Shown here: one piece after another, positions 1 through 6,173 of the stretch | How the letters are laid out: every line of letters begins with the position of its first letter | Position numbering within the stretch: position 1 is the first letter of the stretch | Assembly (NCBI GenBank): GCA_049970095.1 | Contig: JBMFNP010000040.1 | Coordinates: 1 to 16,565 of the forward strand | Length of the DNA: 16,565 bases | From: SKW197 sp049970095 | GTDB taxonomy: Archaea; Thermoplasmatota; Thermoplasmata; Lutacidiplasmatales; SKW197 | Direction: 5' to 3' | Notes under the pieces: generated by a model | Seen by the model: the letters and a program-made list of their open reading frames with translations, nothing else | The model's database searches: none | What the model was told of the DNA's origin: nothing | Program-made: the position numbers and the translations under genes

Positions 1-225
1 GCTGAGTTTGGGCTTCCTCCCTCTCCCCCGCTTAATCTGAATTGTACTTGTGGCTTCCACTACCAGGGGGCGAAGATTCTCTACGATCATTTCCATCCTT
101 TTTGCATACTCTTCTTCATGGGTTGTCCAGTTGCGTTTTTTATCTTCCTTTTCTATCTTATATTGTGGCAAGAGTTACTTGTTTACATCCATGATTGTTT
201 TCCTTATCTTTTCGGTGGTTAGCAT
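1..225 (-). pseudogene. Transposase N-terminus, interrupted by in-frame TAA, truncated by window edge
   Basis: Reading leftward from an ATG at 225-223, the frame gives MLTTEKIRKTIMDVNK, then TAA at 177-175, then 58 further sense codons without a stop to base 1. The part after the stop contains NWTTHEEEYAKRMEMI and ends IKRGRGRKPKLS. A basic, glycine-rich RGRGRKPK segment after a charged helical N-terminus is typical of transposases of the IS4/IS5/ISNCY kind. The ATG has a TATA-like element 25-30 nt upstream (247-258), so it was probably the original leaderless start. The TAA would then be a nonsense mutation leaving a dead or re-initiating gene. TTG at 171-169, just after the stop, could serve as an alternative start. 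The catalytic domain lies outside the window, so the family cannot be fixed. The neighbouring DUF2080-like gene supports an insertion-element origin. Confidence 0.6.
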
Positions 226-246
226 GAGAAAGGGTACACAAAAGAA

Positions 247-270
247 ATATTTAAATATATCTATAGATAT
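247..270. promoter_or_regulatory. Bidirectional TATA palindrome plus adjacent palindrome in the insertion element
   Basis: ATATTTAAATAT at 247-258 is a perfect 12-bp palindrome. Its centre is about 29.5 bp from the plus-strand ATG (282) and 27.5 bp from the minus-strand ATG (225), the spacing of an archaeal TATA box for a leaderless gene in each direction. It overlaps a second perfect palindrome, ATATCTATAGATAT at 257-270, on the DUF2080-like side, which could be an operator. The palindromes are direct observations; their roles are inferred. Confidence 0.5.
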
Positions 271-281
271 CTCTATCACAT

Positions 282-440
282 ATGCGAAATATAAAGGTGG
301 ACAACAAGAATTTGGTGTTGTCAGAAAATGTTGAACTGGTCTATGAAAAACGGATAACCCCATTCGGAACCTCTGCAAAGATTGATGCCCCTAAAAAATA
401 CCGTGGCTGGAGAGCCTATGTCATAATTGTAAAGGATTGA
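282..440 (+). CDS. Small transposon-associated protein, DUF2080-like (52 aa)
   Basis: This 52-residue frame begins MRNIKVDNKN and ends AYVIIVKD. Its core, YEKRITPFGTSAKIDAPKKY, matches my recollection of the archaeal DUF2080 pattern: a Lys/Thr-Pro-Phe-Gly-x-Ser-Ala stretch followed by a Pro-Lys-Lys-Tyr/Trp segment, in a small AbrB-like beta fold. Members are annotated as transposon-encoded and sit beside transposase genes. Here the gene diverges from an interrupted transposase with 56 bp between the start codons. ATG 282 is about 29 nt from the centre of a palindromic TATA-like element, which suggests a leaderless transcript. The gene looks intact, unlike its neighbour. Its role is unknown; DNA binding or transposition control is inference. 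The family call is from memory of the motif, not from a search. Confidence 0.6.
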   Translation: MRNIKVDNKNLVLSENVELVYEKRITPFGTSAKIDAPKKYRGWRAYVIIVKD

Positions 441-519
441 AACTGAGCCAAAAATCGTGCTGTGATTCCTTTATCAGGCAAGGCTAAGTGCAACTATCTA
501 AATCTGAATTTTGTCCCAC

Positions 520-536
520 ACCCAGGGTTTCTGGGT
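520..536. terminator. Small hairpin beyond the regulator gene
   Basis: ACCCAG (520-525) and CTGGGT (531-536) form a perfect 6-bp stem around a 5-nt loop, 12 bp past the regulator's stop codon. On the minus strand no T-tract follows, so termination is uncertain; on the plus strand the following DNA is T-rich. It could equally belong to the end of the insertion element. Confidence 0.2.
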
Positions 537-548
537 CTATTTATGTCT

Positions 549-1283
549 TTATTCCTCCTGCAATCCTAACATCCAGAGAATGTGTTCTATAAACTCTTTC
601 TGAGTACTTTGATAAAAATTTTTCCAGTTTCTAGTGAAAAGCATCTGTTTTCTGTCTGAGATAATTTCTGTGGTTCGGATTTTCTCATCCATGCGCATCT
701 CAATTCCAGCGATTTCTCTCATCTTCCTGGTGATCACAATTATTCTCAGGTTTCGCCTTATTGCCTTCTCTATATTTTTTCCTGCTCTTTTCCAGATGCT
801 TGAGAATTCTGGGACAGAAATTATAAGTTCTTTCATGGTAATATCTATGAGATTGCACAATTTTTCTGAAAATTTCTCAGGGGAAATGGATTGCAGCGCC
901 TGGCTTTTCCCATCTTCCATTTCAAATCTGAATTTTTCAATTTTTTCAAAAGCAGAAGAAATTCTGGTAGCGAGTGCCGTGCCCACTATCTCGGGTGGCG
1001 TGGCTGTATATGTTCTCGGTTCCGTACTAATCAGTCTTACCATGCCTCTTTTTTCAAGTCTCTTAAGGATTCTATAGCAAGAAGTTCTTGGAATTCCTGC
1101 CATCTCTGCAATCTGCTCAACAGTTCCATAATTTGAGACATAAAGATAGAGATATGCCCTTGCCTCTTTTTCAGTAAAACCTATGTTGATTAAAGTAGAG
1201 ATTGCTTTGCCAGTTATTTCAGAGAATTCTTCTATATCAGCATTCTCAAACTTTTTGATTAACTCAAACAATGCTTCATACAT
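549..1283 (-). CDS. TrmB-family-like winged-helix transcriptional regulator
   Basis: This 244-aa soluble protein has an N-terminal winged helix-turn-helix at about residues 28-98. It opens with ISTLINIGFTEKEARAYLYL, the typical TrmB-family lead-in (short helix, then L-x-x-x-G-F/L-T-x-x-E-A-x-x-Y). The recognition segment is AEMAGIPRTSCYRILKRLEK and the wing carries MVRLISTEPRTYTATPP. The C-terminal half (about 130-244) resembles the effector/PLD-like half of TrmB proteins but is short. It has no obvious sugar-binding signature, so the ligand is unknown. The ATG at 1283 lies about 26 nt from an AT-rich inverted repeat shared with the divergent tes-like operon, suggesting a leaderless transcript and possible autoregulation. 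Control of the adjacent lipid operon is an inference from position alone. Confidence 0.85.
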   Translation of the reverse strand: MYEALFELIKKFENADIEEFSEITGKAISTLINIGFTEKEARAYLYLYVSNYGTVEQIAEMAGIPRTSCYRILKRLEKRGMVRLISTEPRTYTATPPEIVGTALATRISSAFEKIEKFRFEMEDGKSQALQSISPEKFSEKLCNLIDITMKELIISVPEFSSIWKRAGKNIEKAIRRNLRIIVITRKMREIAGIEMRMDEKIRTTEIISDRKQMLFTRNWKNFYQSTQKEFIEHILWMLGLQEE

Positions 1284-1301
1284 GTTTCACAGAATGAGAC
1301 A

Positions 1302-1317
1302 AAACATTTATTTGTTT
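1302..1317. promoter_or_regulatory. Shared divergent promoter with inverted repeat, candidate operator
   Basis: AAACA (1302-1306) and TGTTT (1313-1317) are inverted arms around an AT-rich 6-bp core (TTTATT). The core centre is about 26 bp from the regulator ATG (1283) and about 35 bp from the radical SAM ATG (1345), so one TATA-like region can serve both directions. A protein bound to the arms would cover it. The arms are seen in the sequence; the operator role is inferred. Confidence 0.45.
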
Positions 1318-1344
1318 CTATTACTTTTGCAGGTTCGTGATACC

Positions 1345-2904
1345 ATGGTGGTTCAAGAAAGTAAATTGAAAAAAGGATTACCGAAGGAGACAGAAAGTGT
1401 CTGTCCAGAATGTGGAAAGGTGATAAAGGCAAGAATTTTTGAGGAGAATGGAAAGGTGATGATTGAAAAGAATTGTTATCAGCACGGGACATTCAAGGAC
1501 ATATACTGGAGCGATGCAGAACTTTATAAAAAGGCTGAAAAGTGGGCATTTGATGGCACAGGTGTGGAAAACCCGGCAATTACGAATGCAAAAACCTGCC
1601 CAGATAACTGCGGGCTCTGCAATCTGCACCTGAGCCACACGGTGCTTGCAAACCTTGACCTCACAAACAGATGCAATCTGAGATGCCCGATATGTTTTGC
1701 AAATGCAAATGCAGCTGGCTATGTGTATGAACCCAGTTTTGAACAGGTAGTCCAGATGATGAAGGTGCTCCGAAGCCAGAAACCTGTGCCAAATACTGCA
1801 ATTCAGTTTGCAGGTGGTGAACCTACAATCTATCCGAAATTTATAGAAGTGCTTCAGGAAGCTGAAAAACTTGGATTTTCTCAAATCCAGGTAGCAACCA
1901 ACGGAGTAAAATTTGCCCAGAGCTATGAGTATGTGAAAAAATGTGCAATTGCAGGGCTGGACACAGTATATCTCCAGTTTGATGGACTTGAAGAGGAAAT
2001 TTATGTGAAGGCGAGAGGAAAACCATTATTGGAAGTCAAGCAAAAGGCAATTGAAAATATCAGAAAGTTAAAAGATGATAAACTCAAGATGAGTGTAGTG
2101 CTTGTGCCCACGGTAGTAAATGGAATTAACGACCACCAGGTAGGTGCAATTTTAAACTATGCAATCAGGAACAGAGATATTATTAAGGCAGTTAATTATC
2201 AGCCAGTTTCCTTCACAGGAAGAATAAATCAGGAAGAGAGAATGCAGGGCAGATTCACACTACCAGACCTTGTAGATAGACTGGTTAAGCAAACACACTT
2301 CCTGCGAAAAGAGGATTTCTATCCAGTACCTGTAGTGGCACCCATATCAAAATTTTTCTATGCAGTAAAGGACGAGCCTGTAGTTGCATTCACATCGCAT
2401 CCGCATTGTGGACTGGCAACATACCTTTTCATAGAAAACGATGGAAATGCCATTCCAATCACAAGGTTCATTGATGTAGAGAAATTTTTTATGGAACTGA
2501 ACCGTCTTGCAGACAAAGCCCTTGATGCAAAAATCCTCAAGAAGCAGCGCTTCCTCTACTCTGCCTACTCTTTGCTTGGAGATTGTTTTGACGAAAACCA
2601 TGCTCCAAAAGGAATGGACAAAATGAAATTCCTAAAAACACTCCAGGGTATCCTTTCAACAAAAAGCAAATCCAAACTTGCGGAATTTTCATGGAGCATG
2701 ATGATGGTGGGAGGCATGCACTTCCAGGATAGGTACAATTACGATATTGAAAGGGTGAAGAGGTGTGTAATACACTATGTGGTGCCTGATGGTAGAATAA
2801 TTCCTTTCTGTGCCTACAATTCCGGACCCACATACAGAACAGAAGTTGAGAAGAAATATTCAATTCCATTGTCTGAATATAAGGGTGGTAAGGATGAAGA
2901 GTGA
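1345..2904 (+). CDS. tes: Tes-like radical SAM enzyme (tetraether lipid synthase family, MJ0619-like)
   Basis: Archaeal Tes joins the ends of two isoprenoid chains to turn archaeol-type diethers into membrane-spanning tetraethers. This 519-aa protein has the family layout: an N-terminal CPEC (20-23) with C44 in NCYQHG, a Cys cluster CPDNCGLC (85-92), then the radical SAM CX3CX2C site CNLRCPIC (110-117) and a GGEP motif (157-160). C-terminal cysteines such as HPHCG and PFCAYN could bind auxiliary clusters, as known for MJ0619. The length is close to that of the Methanocaldococcus protein (about 500 aa). ATG 1345 was chosen over an upstream ATG at 1183 because the longer frame overlaps the divergent regulator and crosses its promoter; GTGAT lies 3 nt before it. 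MJ0619-type proteins have also been annotated as pterin methyltransferases, but the ferredoxin and geranylgeranyl reductase downstream favour lipid work. A paralogous substrate cannot be excluded. Confidence 0.82.
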   Translation: MVVQESKLKKGLPKETESVCPECGKVIKARIFEENGKVMIEKNCYQHGTFKDIYWSDAELYKKAEKWAFDGTGVENPAITNAKTCPDNCGLCNLHLSHTVLANLDLTNRCNLRCPICFANANAAGYVYEPSFEQVVQMMKVLRSQKPVPNTAIQFAGGEPTIYPKFIEVLQEAEKLGFSQIQVATNGVKFAQSYEYVKKCAIAGLDTVYLQFDGLEEEIYVKARGKPLLEVKQKAIENIRKLKDDKLKMSVVLVPTVVNGINDHQVGAILNYAIRNRDIIKAVNYQPVSFTGRINQEERMQGRFTLPDLVDRLVKQTHFLRKEDFYPVPVVAPISKFFYAVKDEPVVAFTSHPHCGLATYLFIENDGNAIPITRFIDVEKFFMELNRLADKALDAKILKKQRFLYSAYSLLGDCFDENHAPKGMDKMKFLKTLQGILSTKSKSKLAEFSWSMMMVGGMHFQDRYNYDIERVKRCVIHYVVPDGRIIPFCAYNSGPTYRTEVEKKYSIPLSEYKGGKDEE

Positions 2905-3058
2905 CAAGGAGAGGTGCATGTACTGCGGGGCATGTGTCGGTTCCTGTCCAAAAAATGCCATCTATCTTGAGGAAACTAGGGTAGTTTTTGATGATGAAAA
3001 ATGCATAAAATGCAAGCTCTGTATTCGTGTATGCCCTGTGGGTGCAATCTCGGAATGA
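2894..3058 (+). CDS. Two-cluster [4Fe-4S] ferredoxin (54 aa)
   Basis: This 54-residue protein carries two complete CX2CX2CX3CP motifs: C8, C11, C14, C18 and C37, C40, C43, C47. It should therefore hold two [4Fe-4S] clusters and act as a small soluble low-potential electron carrier. Its ATG overlaps the last 11 bases of the tes-like gene, and GGTGGTAAGG just upstream can pair with 16S rRNA, so the pair is probably translationally coupled. A longer in-frame extension starting at 2810 is rejected because it lies inside the upstream gene. A ferredoxin encoded beside geranylgeranyl reductase in Methanosarcina acetivorans is known to supply electrons to that enzyme. The same role here, and possibly a supply to the radical SAM enzyme, is inferred from operon position. 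Confidence 0.93.
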   Translation: MKSDKERCMYCGACVGSCPKNAIYLEETRVVFDDEKCIKCKLCIRVCPVGAISE

Positions 3059-3063
3059 GGTGA
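3056..3063 (+). promoter_or_regulatory. Fused stop/Shine-Dalgarno TGAGGTGA at ferredoxin-reductase junction
   Basis: The ferredoxin stop TGA (3056-3058) is the first part of TGAGGTGA, a strong match to the archaeal anti-Shine-Dalgarno, 5 nt before ATG 3069. It fixes the reductase start and suggests translational coupling. Confidence 0.75.
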
Positions 3064-3068
3064 AAAAA

Positions 3069-4259
3069 ATGAAGGAAATAAGTTGTGATGTGCTCGTTGT
3101 AGGTGCAGGTCCTGCAGGTAGCGTGAGTGCATGGTATGCAGCAAAGGGAGGCGCAAATGTGCTCATGGTTGAAAAACGCCAGGAAATTGGCTCACCTGTA
3201 AGATGTGGGGAGGGACTTTCAAAATACTGGCTCAAGGATGTAGGAATCCCCGAAAGTAGAAGATGGATAGCGAATGAGGTGGATGGGGCGAGAATTTTCT
3301 CACCCTCAGGGAAGGTGTGGGAAATCAATGAGAGGGATGCAGGAAATGAGGTGGGTTATGTAATTGAGAGAGACCAATTTGACAAATATCTTGCAGAACT
3401 TGCCGCAAAGGCAGGTGTGGAAATAATGCTTAAAACATGGGTAAAAGGAATAATTAAGAAGGATGGCTATGTGGTGGGTGCAATTGCAAGACATATGGGC
3501 GATGATGTGAAAATAAATGCTAAGATCGTTGTAGGTGCTGACGGATTTGAATCTCAGGTAGGACGCTGGGCTGGGATTAATACCTCTCTCAACCCAAATG
3601 ATATTGATTCCTGCCTCCAGTACAGAATGACTGGAATTGAGTGCGACCGCAGATACTGTGATTTCTATCTGGGAAGTTGTGCACCCGGTGGTTATATCTG
3701 GGTTTTTCCAAAAAACGAGGATACTGCAAATGTGGGCATCGGGGTCCAGTTAAGCAAATTAAAGAAACCGGGGGAGGTAAAGCAATATCTGGATAGATGG
3801 ATTGAGAAACAACCCCACATAAAGAAAGGAAAGAAGATTGATATGGTTGCAGGTGCTGTGTCAATTTCCCAACCCCTTGATAGGACTGTGGACAACGGAA
3901 TAATGCTTGTGGGCGATGCTGCAAGAATGATTGACCCTATTACTGGTGGGGGCGTCTCAAACGGGTGTAAGGCTGGAAAGATTTGTGGAGAGGTTGCAGC
4001 AGAAGCAATTGCAAACAAAAATTATTCTGCGGAATTTCTGCAGAAGTATGAAAGAGGCTGGCGCACATTGCTTGAGGAAAAGCAGTACAGAAACTGGCTT
4101 GCAAAAGAGAAACTCGTGACCCTTGATGACAAGGTATTTGATGAGATTATTGAACTTTTGTCAGGCACAAAACTGGAGCGTCTCAATGCCCTTAATCTAC
4201 TCAAGGCTGTTAAAGAAAAGTTCCCGGATCTTGTAAAAGAGTTTGAGGATTTTCTATGA
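3069..4259 (+). CDS. Digeranylgeranylglycerophospholipid (geranylgeranyl) reductase
   Basis: This flavoenzyme saturates the double bonds of the geranylgeranyl chains in archaeal membrane lipids. The 396-aa protein has the FAD-binding Rossmann motif GAGPAG (12-17) with acidic E35 at the end of the second strand. It also has PVRCGEG (43-49, C46), GADG (156-159), the family YxWxFPK motif as YIWVFPK (209-215), and GDAARMIDPITGGG (282-295). The length matches the Thermoplasma acidophilum enzyme (about 397 aa). ATG 3069 is chosen because a strong Shine-Dalgarno GAGGTGA (3057-3063) lies 5 nt upstream and overlaps the ferredoxin stop codon; an earlier in-frame ATG at 3027 lies inside the ferredoxin. 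Peripheral membrane location and ferredoxin-derived electrons are expected from the family and the neighbour. Confidence 0.94.
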   Translation: MKEISCDVLVVGAGPAGSVSAWYAAKGGANVLMVEKRQEIGSPVRCGEGLSKYWLKDVGIPESRRWIANEVDGARIFSPSGKVWEINERDAGNEVGYVIERDQFDKYLAELAAKAGVEIMLKTWVKGIIKKDGYVVGAIARHMGDDVKINAKIVVGADGFESQVGRWAGINTSLNPNDIDSCLQYRMTGIECDRRYCDFYLGSCAPGGYIWVFPKNEDTANVGIGVQLSKLKKPGEVKQYLDRWIEKQPHIKKGKKIDMVAGAVSISQPLDRTVDNGIMLVGDAARMIDPITGGGVSNGCKAGKICGEVAAEAIANKNYSAEFLQKYERGWRTLLEEKQYRNWLAKEKLVTLDDKVFDEIIELLSGTKLERLNALNLLKAVKEKFPDLVKEFEDFL

Positions 4260-4263
4260 GGTG
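4257..4263 (+). promoter_or_regulatory. Fused stop/Shine-Dalgarno TGAGGTG at reductase-HD junction
   Basis: The reductase stop TGA (4257-4259) merges into GAGGTG, 6 nt before TTG 4270. It repeats the arrangement found at the previous gene junction and is the main reason for choosing the TTG start. Confidence 0.6.
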
Positions 4264-4269
4264 TGGAGG

Positions 4270-5817
4270 TTGAACCCACAGGAACTGGAAAATGTTGAGT
4301 TACTGAGGGAACTGCACAAGAAGGTCATTGAAAGGGAGAAATTGGTGTGTGCTTCATATGCTACACGCAGCACAGAGAGCAGGGGCACATACAGGGCAAC
4401 ACAGATTTCAGATACGGAGAACCGCACCGCTTTTGCAAAAGACAGGGATAAACTTGTGCATTCCAATGCCTTTATCAAATTGAGTGGCAAAACCCAGGTA
4501 TTTATATCACCAAAAAACCCGCTCATCAGCAACAGAATGACACATACACTCCAGGTCGCACAGATTGCAAAAACAATTGCAAGGGCAATAGGTGCGAATG
4601 AAGATCTGGCTGAGGCAATAGCACTTGGTCATGATCTCGGACATCCACCTTTTGGGCATCGTGGTGAGGTGTGTCTAAGCCAGCTATGTAAAGAATATGG
4701 CATAGGGGAATTTCATCACAATGTGCATAGCCTTCGCACCGTTGACCTCCTTGAAAAGGGTGGAGAAGGTCTGAACCTTTCATGGGAAGTGCGCGAGGGA
4801 ATCCTCTGTCATGATGGTGAAGTGCCATCTGGAGAAATTCAGCCAAAACCACCCAGAAAAGAAAGAGTTGAAGAATATACCAGAGAGGATTACAAACAAC
4901 CCCCTTCAACACTGGAGGGATGTATCGTTAAGATTTCAGACAGAATCGCGTACGTTGGCAGGGATATTGAGGATGCAATTGCAGGCGAAATAATAAAACG
5001 GGAAGAACTACCAAAAGAACTGGTGGCAATTCTTGGGAACACGAATGCGGAAATTATTGATACAATAATAAAGGATATACTTGTGAATTTTGAGCGATTC
5101 AGAAGAGAATTTGTTGCCAAACATGGAAGAGAACCTGAGAAATATGAGACAGTGGTGAGGATGTCACCCAGGATCAGAGATGCAATGAACGAGCTGATTG
5201 GTGGCGTGAGGGATGGAAAACCATATGGATTTAATTATCCCAATATATATCTCAGCGAGGAAAATCTCAGATATGCAGAGCAGGCAGATAGAATAATCCG
5301 TGGTATCTTTACCTCTTTCATCAATGAACTGGATAAATTGAGAAAACTCCAGACCACACTTCTTGATTATGAGGGGAGCAGCAATGAGAAAGAATTGCAT
5401 GGAATTCTTGTGCGAAATTTTATGAGGTTCAACCTTGGGGAGTTAGAGAAATTCCGTGTCTCAAAATTCTCTGAGGATTTCATAGACACCATTATTCATG
5501 ATCCAATGGAGAGGCAACTGGCTCATCGTATGATCTCAGGGCTTTCAATTGAGAAGGTAAAGCAGACGATCATCTCTGCGATTGATGGAGTAAGATTGAT
5601 TATTCTGAAACAGCACATTGAGGAGTTCAGAAAGAGAGCAAATACACTGGGTTATGAGGGTTCTGGTTCAATTCTCTCATATCTAAAGGGAATGAATGAA
5701 AACTACCTTGTAAACACCACAAACCCTGAAAAAGTGAGGGATTATGTTGCTTCACTCACGGATGATATGGCAATTGCAATTTTTGAGAAACTTTACATTC
5801 CCAAACCAATTGTGTAA
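4270..5817 (+). CDS. dGTPase-like HD-domain phosphohydrolase
   Basis: This 515-aa protein carries the HD metal site of deoxynucleoside triphosphate triphosphohydrolases: H92 in RMTHTLQVAQIA, H121-D122 in HDLGHPPFGH and D224 in ISDRIAYVGRDIED. HDLGHPPFGH is the hallmark of the Dgt branch, which cleaves dNTPs to a nucleoside and triphosphate. The C-terminal 250 residues are mainly helical with no second domain I recognise. I chose the TTG at 4270: GAGGTG (4258-4263) sits 6 nt upstream, exactly as at the preceding junction. An earlier in-frame TTG at 4243 and GTG at 4261 are less well supported. The Shine-Dalgarno overlaps the stop codon of the reductase gene, so it probably belongs to the same operon. 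Its substrate is not evident and its link to lipid genes is unexplained. Confidence 0.85.
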   Translation: MNPQELENVELLRELHKKVIEREKLVCASYATRSTESRGTYRATQISDTENRTAFAKDRDKLVHSNAFIKLSGKTQVFISPKNPLISNRMTHTLQVAQIAKTIARAIGANEDLAEAIALGHDLGHPPFGHRGEVCLSQLCKEYGIGEFHHNVHSLRTVDLLEKGGEGLNLSWEVREGILCHDGEVPSGEIQPKPPRKERVEEYTREDYKQPPSTLEGCIVKISDRIAYVGRDIEDAIAGEIIKREELPKELVAILGNTNAEIIDTIIKDILVNFERFRREFVAKHGREPEKYETVVRMSPRIRDAMNELIGGVRDGKPYGFNYPNIYLSEENLRYAEQADRIIRGIFTSFINELDKLRKLQTTLLDYEGSSNEKELHGILVRNFMRFNLGELEKFRVSKFSEDFIDTIIHDPMERQLAHRMISGLSIEKVKQTIISAIDGVRLIILKQHIEEFRKRANTLGYEGSGSILSYLKGMNENYLVNTTNPEKVRDYVASLTDDMAIAIFEKLYIPKPIV

Positions 5818-6012
5818 TTACTTGCATTCTGGCCTGTAGAGAAGCATACCAATAAGCCCGAAACCAATAAGTGTGGCAGAAACAGCATACACTCCTACAT
5901 CTGTCCATGTGTTAAACATAATACTCCATGTGAGATAAAACCCAAGTCCTGCCGCAAATAGCAAACCATAGCCCGCAAACACAATCTTCTTTGAAATTGG
6001 TTCTTTAGCCAT
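5818..6012 (-). CDS. Small membrane protein with two transmembrane helices (64 aa)
   Basis: The protein starts MAKEPISKK. It has two hydrophobic helices, at about residues 9-30 (IVFAGYGLLFAAGLGFYLTW) and 38-59 (VGVYAVSATLIGFGLIGMLL), then a short polar tail, YRPECK. ATG 6012 is chosen because CTTTATAAT on the minus strand (6043-6035) lies about 27 nt upstream, the spacing for a leaderless archaeal transcript. An earlier in-frame ATG at 6036 would overlap that TATA box. The gene converges on the HD gene with no gap between stop codons and diverges from the giant TPR gene. I recognise no family. Glycine-rich helices suggest close helix packing or an assembly role, which is only inference. Confidence 0.7.
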   Translation of the reverse strand: MAKEPISKKIVFAGYGLLFAAGLGFYLTWSIMFNTWTDVGVYAVSATLIGFGLIGMLLYRPECK

Positions 6013-6034
6013 CAAATAATGCATATGGCTCTGC

Positions 6035-6043
6035 ATTATAAAG
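6035..6043 (-). promoter_or_regulatory. TATA box of small membrane protein gene
   Basis: CTTTATAAT on the minus strand is centred about 27 nt before ATG 6012, consistent with a leaderless start. Confidence 0.55.
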
Positions 6044-6141
6044 TTTTCTAATACAAGGTTCCTCTGAAATCTTGGCTTTATTACTATGATAACCCGATAG
6101 GGAGTTCAACCAAATCTGTGGTGTCTCGTCTCAGGGTTATA

Positions 6142-6150
6142 TTTATAAAT
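6142..6150 (+). promoter_or_regulatory. TATA box of giant TPR gene
   Basis: TTTATAAAT is centred about 28 nt before ATG 6174, with no Shine-Dalgarno in between, so a leaderless transcript is likely. An inverted repeat, ATAACCC (6089-6095) and GGGTTAT (6134-6140), sits just upstream of the box and may or may not be functional. Confidence 0.6.
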
Positions 6151-6173
6151 GACAATTACATAGGTATGCTTGC

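Larger units (their letters stand above)
1..440. mobile_element. Right-hand part of an archaeal insertion element (left part outside window)
   Basis: The unit is a leftward transposase fragment and a rightward DUF2080-like gene sharing a promoter region. The left end lies beyond base 1. I could not identify the terminal inverted repeat or target-site duplication on the right; the true right edge may fall anywhere between 440 and the end of the regulator gene at 549. Confidence 0.5.

Noticed and set aside
50..334. 94-codon plus-strand open frame near the left edge
   Set aside because: It lies opposite the transposase fragment and crosses the shared promoter; the composition is hydrophobic and Ser-rich without family features, whereas the antisense frame reads as a transposase.
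1183..1344. N-terminal extension of the radical SAM gene
   Set aside because: It overlaps the start of the divergent regulator and its promoter; residues before the ATG at 1345 do not resemble the family.
2537..3328. Long minus-strand frame antisense to the lipid operon
   Set aside because: It lies opposite three well-supported genes and has no recognisable motif.
6089..6140. ATAACCC / GGGTTAT inverted repeat upstream of the TPR gene
   Set aside because: The arms are 38 nt apart and short, so chance is likely; mentioned only with the promoter.
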